From Hymenobacter citatus (GTDB lineage: Bacteria; Bacteroidota; Bacteroidia; Cytophagales; Hymenobacteraceae), in the NCBI RefSeq assembly GCF_014333615.1, contig NZ_JACSCY010000013.1:1-64000 (forward strand): a stretch of 64,000 bases of DNA, given 5' to 3'. The position numbers and the translations under genes are program-made. Shown piece after piece: positions 44,186-51,443 of this stretch. The notes below the pieces were generated by a model. The model had not been told where the DNA came from. It worked only from the letters and a program-made list of their open reading frames with translations, and searched no databases. Numbering within the stretch: position 1 is the first letter of the stretch; the number at the start of each line of letters is the position of its first letter.

Positions 44186-45586
44186 TTAGATCAGCGCCCG
44201 GAACAGCAGGAATAAACCGCCGGCTAAGAACATCGTCACGGGGAGGGTAAGCACCCAGGCCAGGGCAATGTTGCGGATCATCTGGGGGTTCAGGTTCTTC
44301 ACCCCGCGGTTGGCCACCATGCTACCCGCAATGGCCGACGACAGCACATGCGTAGTAGACGAGGGTAGGCCAAACCAAGTGGAGCCCCCAATCATGGCCG
44401 CCGCTACCAGCTCCGAGGAAGCACCCTGCGCATACGTCAGGTGCTCCTTGCCAATCCGCTCACCAATGGTTTTCACGATGCGCTGCCAGCCTACCATGGT
44501 GCCGATACCTAGCGACAACGACACCATCAGGAGCACCCACCACGGGGCATAGTCCGTGAAGCGGCGCATGTCCGTAATGGCGGCTTCGTAAGTGTTACGG
44601 TCGTTGGTGCTCAGGCTCACTTTGTCGCTACCCACAATCTGCTTGGCGCGGCTGTAGGTGAGCAGGATGGCTTTGCGAATGCGAAAGCGCTCGGCCTGGG
44701 GCAGCTGCGATACATCAGTTTTGCCAGTGAAGATGCTGTCGAGGGTGGCGGTCTGGGCCTTCACAGCGGCCAGATTGCGGCGGTTTTCGGCGGTCAGCTC
44801 CTCAGGATTTACTTTGTTCATCACCAGCTCTACCCGCTGCAACGACTCGCGCATGTCCAAGGGGTTCAGGGTTTGGTCGATGGCGAAGTAGGTAGGCACA
44901 ATGCCAATGAGAATCAGCATAATCAGCCCCACGCCTTTCTGGCCGTCGTTGGAGCCGTGGAAAAAGCTCACCAGCGTACAGGTAGTTACCAGCGTCAGGC
45001 GAATCCAGAGGGGTGGGGGCTTGCGCTTATGTGGCTCCTTGAAGATGGCTTTGCTCTTGACAAAGCGCTTGAGCACGTACATCAAGAGGATGGTGAGCGT
45101 GAAGCCGAACAGCGGCCCTACCAGTAGCGCAATGCCCGACTCGCCGGCTTTGCCCCAGTTCACACCCGAGCCATTGCCGCCCGAAATCAGGCTGAAGGCA
45201 ATGCCTACCCCCAGGATGGACCCAATGAGGGCGTGCGACGACGACGATGGCAAGCCGTAGTACCACGTGCCCACGTTCCAGATGATGGCGGCGATGATAA
45301 GAGCGCCCACCATGGCAATGCCGTGGTACACGTTCTGGTCTACTAGGCTTTCTACGGGCAGTAGGTAGATGATGCCCATAGCCACGGCAATGCCACCGGA
45401 AAATACGCCGATGAAGTTCCAGAACGCCGACCACACCACGGCCACCCACGGGCGCAGGGTGTTGGTGTAGATGACGGTAGCCACGGCGTTGGCCGTATCG
45501 TGGAAACCGTTAACGAATTCGAACGCGCAGGCTGCCAGCAAACAGATTATTAGCAGCAGCAGCACGTGAGGCTCTAAGCCGAACAT
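44186..45586 (-). CDS. pit: Inorganic phosphate transporter, PiT family
   Basis: About 466 residues from the ATG at 45586; the upstream frame to 45652 would cover the promoter. The two PiT signatures are FVNGFHDTANAVATVI near the N-terminus and FFHGSNDGQKGVGLIM in the middle; together they form the duplicated half-transporters. About ten membrane helices are visible, with a soluble loop near residues 240-320. It imports phosphate with a cation. Convergent with the acidic hypothetical gene. Confidence 0.93.
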   Translation of the reverse strand: MFGLEPHVLLLLIICLLAACAFEFVNGFHDTANAVATVIYTNTLRPWVAVVWSAFWNFIGVFSGGIAVAMGIIYLLPVESLVDQNVYHGIAMVGALIIAAIIWNVGTWYYGLPSSSSHALIGSILGVGIAFSLISGGNGSGVNWGKAGESGIALLVGPLFGFTLTILLMYVLKRFVKSKAIFKEPHKRKPPPLWIRLTLVTTCTLVSFFHGSNDGQKGVGLIMLILIGIVPTYFAIDQTLNPLDMRESLQRVELVMNKVNPEELTAENRRNLAAVKAQTATLDSIFTGKTDVSQLPQAERFRIRKAILLTYSRAKQIVGSDKVSLSTNDRNTYEAAITDMRRFTDYAPWWVLLMVSLSLGIGTMVGWQRIVKTIGERIGKEHLTYAQGASSELVAAAMIGGSTWFGLPSSTTHVLSSAIAGSMVANRGVKNLNPQMIRNIALAWVLTLPVTMFLAGGLFLLFRALI

Positions 45587-45622
45587 AGGAGGGTGGTTGG
45601 TGAAAAAACAGATTTCAGCAGT

Positions 45623-45652
45623 CAAAGGTACAGGTACCCCAAAGGGTAGCAA
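45623..45652 (-). promoter_or_regulatory. Promoter of the phosphate transporter gene
   Basis: TACCTTTG (45630 to 45623 on the minus strand) with TTG 19 bases upstream (45652 to 45650). Start near 45616, about 30 bases before the ATG. Confidence 0.7.
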
Positions 45653-45748
45653 GATTATGAAATTGTTACTGGAAATGCTTATCGGGTAATTTTGGGGTAA
45701 TATGAGAGACTGCGGTGTTGGGGTCTGGGTATAGAAAAACGGCGCCTA

Positions 45749-45882
45749 TGGCGCGGGTCTATGCCCCGTACCGACTCTGCGCTGGCCGCTGGCCTGCACC
45801 GCCAGAACGATTTGTAGTTGGACACCACGTGGGCGCGGCCAGAGGCTTGCGAATAGAAGACACGGGGTAAAGCCCCGCGCCA
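45749..45882. repeat. Inverted repeat between pit and glyS
   Basis: GGCGCGGGTCTATGCCCCGT (45750 on) pairs with ACGGGGTAAAGCCCCGCGCC (to about 45881) with three mismatches; between them lies a GC-rich, weakly symmetric stretch. Together with the ATCCG repeat this fills the 379-base gap; no gene is seen. Confidence 0.6.
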
Positions 45883-45914
45883 GTTGCAGTCGTACGAAAC
45901 CTGTACTAGCCACA

Positions 45915-45950
45915 AATCCGTGAAATCCGTTACAATCCGTACTAATCCGT
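45915..45950 (+). repeat. AATCCGT repeated four times at one-turn spacing
   Basis: AATCCGT starts at 45915, 45924, 45934 and 45944, so one copy per helical turn, ending just before the glyS -7 element. Same unit as in the repeat at 34526-34558. Confidence 0.8.
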
Positions 45951-45952
45951 GA

Positions 45953-45960
45953 TACTTTTG
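45953..45960 (+). promoter_or_regulatory. -7 element of glyS
   Basis: TACTTTTG, only 5 bases before the glyS ATG, so the transcript may be leaderless. A TTA 20 bases upstream may replace TTG. Confidence 0.6.
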
Positions 45961-45965
45961 CAGCT

Positions 45966-47483
45966 ATGAGCAACGCCCCGCAGAAAGCATCCCTCGAAAA
46001 TACCCAGCTGAAAGATATTGTCAGCCACGCCAAGGAATACGGTTTCGTGTTTCCATCCAGTGAAATCTACGACGGCCTGGCTGCCGTGTACGACTACGGC
46101 CCCAACGGCGTGGAGCTGAAAAACAACCTGAAGCGCCTGTGGTGGCAGGCCATGACCCAGCTGCACCAGAACGTGGTGGGCCTGGATGCGGCCATCTTCA
46201 TGGCGCCGCAAACTTGGGTGGCCTCGGGCCACGTAGCCGGTTTCAACGACCCGCTCATCGACAACCTCGACAGCAAAAAGCGCTACCGCGCCGACGTGCT
46301 AGTGGAGGACAAAGCCGCCGAGTACGAAGCCGCCGGCCAGCAAGACCGCGCCGCCGACCTGCTCGCTACCCTCGGCCGCCTGCTCACCGACAACGACCTG
46401 GCCGCCGTGAAAGAGCTGATTGTATCGGAGAAAATTGTGTGCCCCATTTCCGGCACCTGCAACTGGACCGACGTGCGCCAGTTCAACCTGATGTACTCCA
46501 CCCAAGGCTCGGCCGTGGAGGGCGACGCCGCCCAGATCTACCTGCGCCCCGAAACCGCCCAGGGCATCTTCGTGAACTTTCTGAATGTGCAGAAATCGGC
46601 GCGGCAGAAGGTGCCGTTCGGCATTGCCCAGATCGGCAAGGCCTTCCGCAACGAGATTGTGGCCCGCCAGTTTATTTTCCGCATGCGGGAGTTTGAGCAG
46701 ATGGAAATGCAATTCTTTGTGCGCCCCGGCACCGAAGAGGAGTGGTACAACACCTGGAAGCAGGCGCGTCGCCGCTTCCACGAGGCGCTGGGCCTGGCGC
46801 CCGAGAAGCTGCGCTTCCACGACCACGAGAAGCTGGCGCACTACGCCAAGGCTGCCGTGGACATCGAATACGAATTCCCGTTCGGCTTCAAGGAAATCGA
46901 GGGCATCCACTCCCGCTCCGACTTTGACCTGACCCAGCACCAGGAGCTGAGCCGCAAGAAGCAGCAGTACTTCGACAACGACGTGAATCCCGAGACCGGC
47001 AAGCCCTACGGCAACTACGTGCCCTACGTGGTGGAAACCTCTGTGGGCGCCGACCGCCTGTTTCTGGCTACCCTCTGCCAGGCCTACCAGGAAGAAACCA
47101 TTACGGAAGGCGAAGGCGAGAAGGAGCAAACCAAAACCCGCACCTTCCTGAAGCTACACCCGGCCCTGGCGCCCATCAAAGCGGCCATTTTCCCGCTGGT
47201 AAAGAAGGATGGCATGCCCGAAAAGGCCGAGGAAATCTTCAACAGCCTGCGTTTCGACTTCCCCGTACTGATGGAGGAGCGCGACGCCATCGGCAAGCGC
47301 TACACCCGTCAGGACCTCATCGGCACGCCCTTCTGCATTGTGGTGGATGGCCAGACGCTGGAAGATGATACCGTAACCGTCCGCCACCGCGACTCGCGCG
47401 AGCAAAGCCGTATGCCCATCTCGGAGCTGCGCGCCTACATTGGGGAAGCCGTGAGTTTCTCCCGGATTTTCGAGAAGCTGTAG
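45966..47483 (+). CDS. glyS: Glycine-tRNA ligase (alpha2 type)
   Basis: 505 residues. This is the single-chain, dimeric GlyRS used by Bacteroidota rather than the GlyQ/GlyS pair. Class II motif 2 reads GIAQIGKAFRNEIVARQFIFRMREF; EGIHSRSDFDLTQH and VVETSVGADRLFLA are later family blocks, and the C-terminal anticodon-binding domain ends with the usual VTVRHRDSREQSRMP. It charges tRNA-Gly. Single gene with a promoter very close to the start codon. Confidence 0.96.
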   Translation: MSNAPQKASLENTQLKDIVSHAKEYGFVFPSSEIYDGLAAVYDYGPNGVELKNNLKRLWWQAMTQLHQNVVGLDAAIFMAPQTWVASGHVAGFNDPLIDNLDSKKRYRADVLVEDKAAEYEAAGQQDRAADLLATLGRLLTDNDLAAVKELIVSEKIVCPISGTCNWTDVRQFNLMYSTQGSAVEGDAAQIYLRPETAQGIFVNFLNVQKSARQKVPFGIAQIGKAFRNEIVARQFIFRMREFEQMEMQFFVRPGTEEEWYNTWKQARRRFHEALGLAPEKLRFHDHEKLAHYAKAAVDIEYEFPFGFKEIEGIHSRSDFDLTQHQELSRKKQQYFDNDVNPETGKPYGNYVPYVVETSVGADRLFLATLCQAYQEETITEGEGEKEQTKTRTFLKLHPALAPIKAAIFPLVKKDGMPEKAEEIFNSLRFDFPVLMEERDAIGKRYTRQDLIGTPFCIVVDGQTLEDDTVTVRHRDSREQSRMPISELRAYIGEAVSFSRIFEKL

Positions 47484-47500
47484 GCACAGTTGAATTAAGC

Positions 47501-47538
47501 GAAGGCCCTGGCTGCTCCTCGCAACCAGGGCTTTTGCC
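47501..47538 (+). terminator. Terminator after glyS
   Basis: GCCCTGG and CCAGGGC pair around a 13-base loop, followed by TTTT. Confidence 0.65.
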
Positions 47539-47573
47539 TATCTTGCAGGGTAGTAATCTTACGTTAATTCCTC

Positions 47574-47807
47574 ATGCAGTACATCCACGACCGCATCACG
47601 ATTGATCCAGACTTGTGCAATGGTAAGCCTACCATCCGTGGAATGCGCCTGACGGTGCAGACGGTGCTGGAGTTTCTGGCTGCGGGTGATTCGTCGGAAG
47701 ATATTTTGGAAGAATACCCTTTTCTAGAGTTGGCTGACGTGCAGGCCTGCTTGCATTTTGCGCTGGAAACGGTTGCCCACCAGAACTTCTCAGACCGTGC
47801 GGCCTAA
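47574..47807 (+). CDS. DUF433 protein, putative antitoxin
   Basis: 77 residues. DUF433 pattern: ITIDPDLCNGKPTIRGMRLT, VLEFLAAGDSSEDILEEYP, then LELADVQACLHFALE. Such small helix-turn-helix-like proteins are often paired with a PIN-like toxin. It lies 33 bases upstream of the DUF5615 gene, a classic antitoxin-first order. Confidence 0.85.
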   Translation: MQYIHDRITIDPDLCNGKPTIRGMRLTVQTVLEFLAAGDSSEDILEEYPFLELADVQACLHFALETVAHQNFSDRAA

Positions 47808-47840
47808 CGCGCCATGCAGTGATGCTGTTCTGCGGCATAT

Positions 47841-48176
47841 ATGAGGTATCTAATCGACGCAAACTTACCGCACCGCTTTGCTATCTGGCATTCAGTAAAA
47901 TACGAATTTGTGCCAGACACGACGTGGAGTGATTCGCAGATATGGGCATATGCGATGGAGCGTCGGCAAACAATTATTACGAAGGATGCTGATTTTGCTG
48001 ATCGAGTAGTACGAGCCGGTACACCGCCGAAAGTAATCCGACTATGTATCGGCAATATGCGCCGCAATCAGCTGTGGCTACTACTCGAAAAAATACGGCC
48101 TTCAGTGCTAGAAGCCAGCGAGCAACCAGGAGTGCGTTTGACTCTAGTGTTTACTGACCGGATAGAAACATATTAA
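47841..48176 (+). CDS. DUF5615 PIN-like protein, putative toxin
   Basis: 111 residues. The PIN-like acidic residues are in the first block, RYLIDANLPHRF, and the middle block, IITKDADFADRVV, separated as in Mut7-C/PIN ribonuclease-like folds. Paired with a DUF433 protein it forms a candidate type II toxin-antitoxin system. RNA target and toxicity are not known. A terminator follows. Confidence 0.85.
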   Translation: MRYLIDANLPHRFAIWHSVKYEFVPDTTWSDSQIWAYAMERRQTIITKDADFADRVVRAGTPPKVIRLCIGNMRRNQLWLLLEKIRPSVLEASEQPGVRLTLVFTDRIETY

Positions 48177-48182
48177 ATGCAG

Positions 48183-48214
48183 AACGGCCCCGAGCAATCG
48201 GGGCCGTTTTTGTT
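48183..48214 (+). terminator. Terminator after the toxin-antitoxin pair
   Basis: An 11-base perfect stem (48183-48193 with 48198-48208), loop GCAA, then TTTTGTTTT. Confidence 0.85.
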
Positions 48215-48233
48215 TTCAGGAAGGGTAGGATTA

Positions 48234-48635
48234 TCAATTATCACTCAGCCAGGCGCTGGCTTCGTGGCGGGAGGTGAAATAGTTGAATTCCACCTGTGCG
48301 GGCGTTAGGCTGGTGTTGCCCATCAAGTAGCTGCCGATCTGGTGCTGGTATTGACCCTCAGACAGCACAGCGGCAATGTACACGGGTCGGGTGAGGGTAG
48401 GGGGGAAAGTGCGGGCCAAGGGCTCCAGCAGATACGCTTCGTCGTCGGCTGGTGGGGCATTACGCTTGAGATCTAGCAGCAGCTTGCCCACGTTTTTACG
48501 CAACATCTCATCTAATGCCAACTGGTAAGCCTGCTCAAACGACATAGAGAGGCTGGTAGCACTGTAGGTGAGTTGCAATATGTCCGTCTTACGATGGTAA
48601 GTAAGTAAGACTTCCGGAGCTTGAAACAAAATCAT
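48234..48635 (-). CDS. SpoIIAA/STAS-like small protein
   Basis: 133 residues. A beta-alpha pattern with SFEQAYQLALDEMLRK, VGKLLLDLKRNAPPADDEA and NYFTSRHEASAWLSDN at the end (the last block is typical of SpoIIAA-like proteins). No phosphorylatable Ser of true anti-sigma antagonists is obvious. A palindrome (48650-48667) lies just upstream. Confidence 0.55.
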   Translation of the reverse strand: MILFQAPEVLLTYHRKTDILQLTYSATSLSMSFEQAYQLALDEMLRKNVGKLLLDLKRNAPPADDEAYLLEPLARTFPPTLTRPVYIAAVLSEGQYQHQIGSYLMGNTSLTPAQVEFNYFTSRHEASAWLSDN

Positions 48636-48649
48636 CGGGCAGAAAAAAC

Positions 48650-48667
48650 AATGGTAATACTACCATT
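48650..48667. promoter_or_regulatory. 18-base operator-like palindrome
   Basis: AATGGTA and TACCATT flank the 4-base centre ATAC. It sits 15 bases upstream of the minus-strand SpoIIAA-like gene. Confidence 0.5.
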
Positions 48668-48849
48668 ACAAAGTGCATTAGTTGAAGTAAAAAGAATACT
48701 ATTATTGTATTATACCTGTATAGTATAAAGGCAAAGTACGCTATATTTGAAATATAATTTTATGCATATAGCTGTCTTTTTTTTATAAACGCAGTTCCGG
48801 CTGCTTTAGTGCATTTTTCGATGCCGTAGACTAGCTGCCCCGCTTTGCG

Positions 48850-48857
48850 TACCTTTG
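48850..48857 (+). promoter_or_regulatory. -7 element of the RND exporter gene
   Basis: TACCTTTG, 17 bases before the ATG at 48875. A second -7-like TATATTTG lies at 48742-48749. No TTG at the ideal distance for the first. Confidence 0.5.
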
Positions 48858-48874
48858 CTCCATTTTAGCAGCCT

Positions 48875-51298
48875 ATGTGGAGTAAACTCGCCTTATTCAT
48901 CATCAAGAACCGGCGCCTGCTACTTCTGCTGCTGGCGGCTATTACGGTGTTCATGGCCTGGAAAGCCAAAGACGTAGAAATGACCTACGACTTTGCCCAG
49001 GTGGTCCGGCCCGATGACCCGGATATGGTCTACTTCCAGCGCTTCAAAAAGCAGTTTGGGGAAGACGGCAACGTGCTGGTGCTGGGCCTGCAGGACAGCA
49101 GCATCTACCGTCTCGGTAACTTCAACGAGTTGCGCACCCTCACCGATACGCTGGGCAAGGTAGAAGGCGTAAATGGGGTGCTGAGCATCACCAAACTGAT
49201 TCGACTGGACAAAGACACGGCCAACCGGCAGTTTCAGGCGGTGCCCATCTTCCGCACCTTCCCGCAGACTCAGGCCCAGTTAGACTCGCTGATGCAGATC
49301 GTGAACCAACAGGAGTTCTACAAAGGCCAGCTGATTTCGCCGCGTACCGGGGCTACCCTGCTGGCCCTGACCATGGACCCCAAGTACCTGAACTCCAGCC
49401 GCCGCCAGGCCGTGATGGACCAGATATTGGGCCACGCTGAGCGCTTCAGCAAGAAAACCGGCATCCGGCTGCACTACGCTGGCCTACCCTACGTGCGCGC
49501 CACCATGACCACCAAGGTAGCCGGCGAGATGAAGTTTTTCGTGATGCTCACGGTGCTGGTAATGGGCGCTACCCTGCTCATGTTCTTCCGTTCGTGGGCG
49601 GCTGTACTTTTCCCGCTGCTCATTGTGCTTGTTGTGGTGGTGTGGTGCATTGGCTCCATGGTGCTGCTGGGCTTCAAAATCAGCCTGCTTACGGGCCTGA
49701 TCCCGAGCATTCTCATCGTCATCGGCATCCCCAACTGCACCTACCTGCTCTCGCGCTACCACTACGACTATCGCAAATCGGGCAACCAAGTGCTGGCCAT
49801 GACGCGGGTAGTGCGCAAAATTGGGCTCGTAACGCTCATGAACAACACGACCACGGCCATCGGCTTTTTCGTGTTCTGCTTCACCAATATTGCCATTCTC
49901 TACGAGTTTGGGCTGGTGGCGACTATCAACATTTTCGCCGCTTTCGTCATTTCGTTTATCACGATTCCGGCCATCTTCACCTACCTGCCGCCGCCTACCC
50001 CCAAGCAGCTGGAGCACCTGGATGCCAAGCCGCTGACCAAGCTGCTGGAGTTCTTCGAGCACCTGGTATTGGAGCGGCGCGGCACTGTGTACATTCTGGC
50101 CCTGGCGCTGGTAGGGCTGTCGGCGCTGAGCATCACGCGGGTGCGGGCCGTGTCGTATATGGTCGACGACCTGCCCAAAGACTCGTCGGTGAATGCCGAT
50201 CTGAGCTTCTTCGAGCAGCATTTCAATGGCATTATGCCCCTGGAAATTGTGGTGGATACGGGCAAGAAAAAGGGCATTCTGAAGCTGAAAAACCTGGAGC
50301 GCATCGACCGGCTGGAAAACTACCTGCGCACCCAGCCCGAGCTGACGGCCCCCGTCAGCATCGTCACCTTCCTGAAGGCCGCTACCCAAACATTCTACAA
50401 CGGCGAGCCTGACTACTACCGCCTCCCCGACAACTCGGAGAAGAGCTTCATCCTGAGCTATTTGGCCCGCTCGCAGGGCAACGGTGGCCCCATGAACAGC
50501 AAGCTGCTGCGCTCCTTCGTAGACGATTCGAGCCAGCAGGCGCGCATCTCGCTGAAGGTAGCCGACATCGGCTCGCGCAACCTGGATACGCTGCTGGCCA
50601 ACAAAATTCAGCCCCAGATCCGGGAAATATTTAACGGCACGGGCATGGACGTGAAGCTGACGGGCACTACCATCATCTTCACCAAGGGCAACGAATACCT
50701 CATCAACACCCTTAAGGAAAGCCTAGCCTGGGCCTTTGGACTAGTAGGGCTGGTGGTGCTGCTGCTGTTCCGCTCGGTGCGGGCGGTGTTCTTCACCCTC
50801 CTACCCAACCTCGTTACGCTTATTCTCACGGGCGGGCTCATGGGTATTTTTGGCATTCCCCTAAAGCCTAGCACGGCCCTTATTTTCAGTATCGCGCTGG
50901 GCATCGACGGCGACAACTCCATTCACCTGCTGGCTAAGTTCCGGCAGGAGCTGGCCGCCAACGGCCGCCACGTGCGCGCCGCCATCAGCACTACCCTGCG
51001 CGAGGCTGGCACCAGCATGATCTACACCAGCATCACGCTGTTTCTGGGCTTCGCGGTGTTTGCCTTCTCCGAGTTTGGCGGCACCAAGGCCCTGGGCCTG
51101 CTCATGTCGGCCAGCTTGCTGATTACCAACTTCTCCAACCTGATTCTCCTACCCTGTTTGCTGGTTACTTTTGAGCACGGAGTAGACGAAGAAATTGACC
51201 GCTCCGGCCTGCGCCACTACGACGACCAATACCACGAGGAAGACGACGACGTGGAGCTGAACCTGGATAAGATGCAGGTGAAACGGTTGAACAGTTAA
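48875..51298 (+). CDS. RND/MMPL-type exporter (HAE3-like)
   Basis: 807 residues with about 12 membrane helices in two halves: first helix near residue 10-27, a large periplasmic loop (about 28-210), then a block of helices (about 215-375, including NCTYLLSRYHYDYRKSG), a second periplasmic loop (about 425-600) and the second helix block (about 610-780, with ALGIDGDNSIHLLAKFRQEL). The acidic D/E tail after residue 780 is likely cytoplasmic. Such proteins export lipids, hopanoids or other hydrophobic molecules using the proton gradient. Substrate unknown. Confidence 0.9.
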   Translation: MWSKLALFIIKNRRLLLLLLAAITVFMAWKAKDVEMTYDFAQVVRPDDPDMVYFQRFKKQFGEDGNVLVLGLQDSSIYRLGNFNELRTLTDTLGKVEGVNGVLSITKLIRLDKDTANRQFQAVPIFRTFPQTQAQLDSLMQIVNQQEFYKGQLISPRTGATLLALTMDPKYLNSSRRQAVMDQILGHAERFSKKTGIRLHYAGLPYVRATMTTKVAGEMKFFVMLTVLVMGATLLMFFRSWAAVLFPLLIVLVVVVWCIGSMVLLGFKISLLTGLIPSILIVIGIPNCTYLLSRYHYDYRKSGNQVLAMTRVVRKIGLVTLMNNTTTAIGFFVFCFTNIAILYEFGLVATINIFAAFVISFITIPAIFTYLPPPTPKQLEHLDAKPLTKLLEFFEHLVLERRGTVYILALALVGLSALSITRVRAVSYMVDDLPKDSSVNADLSFFEQHFNGIMPLEIVVDTGKKKGILKLKNLERIDRLENYLRTQPELTAPVSIVTFLKAATQTFYNGEPDYYRLPDNSEKSFILSYLARSQGNGGPMNSKLLRSFVDDSSQQARISLKVADIGSRNLDTLLANKIQPQIREIFNGTGMDVKLTGTTIIFTKGNEYLINTLKESLAWAFGLVGLVVLLLFRSVRAVFFTLLPNLVTLILTGGLMGIFGIPLKPSTALIFSIALGIDGDNSIHLLAKFRQELAANGRHVRAAISTTLREAGTSMIYTSITLFLGFAVFAFSEFGGTKALGLLMSASLLITNFSNLILLPCLLVTFEHGVDEEIDRSGLRHYDDQYHEEDDDVELNLDKMQVKRLNS

Positions 51299-51313
51299 CC
51301 CCTTAAAAGTAGT

Positions 51314-51414
51314 TGTCATCCTGAGCCTGCGAAGGACCTTCTCACGCTAGAACGACCACACGTCAGATAGTTACAATCTATCGTGAGAAGGTCCTTCGCA
51401 GGCTCAGGATGACA
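51314..51414. repeat. Palindromic repeat R6
   Basis: Two perfect 33-base arms (51314-51346 and 51382-51414) starting TGTCATCCTGAGCCTGCGA, around a 35-base centre. Arm sequence matches R2 closely. Confidence 0.9.
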
Positions 51415-51443
51415 GTTTTGCATACGCTCCCCACAACGCATAT

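Noticed and set aside
46299..47129. 276-residue minus-strand frame
   Set aside because: Antisense to glyS; no domain.
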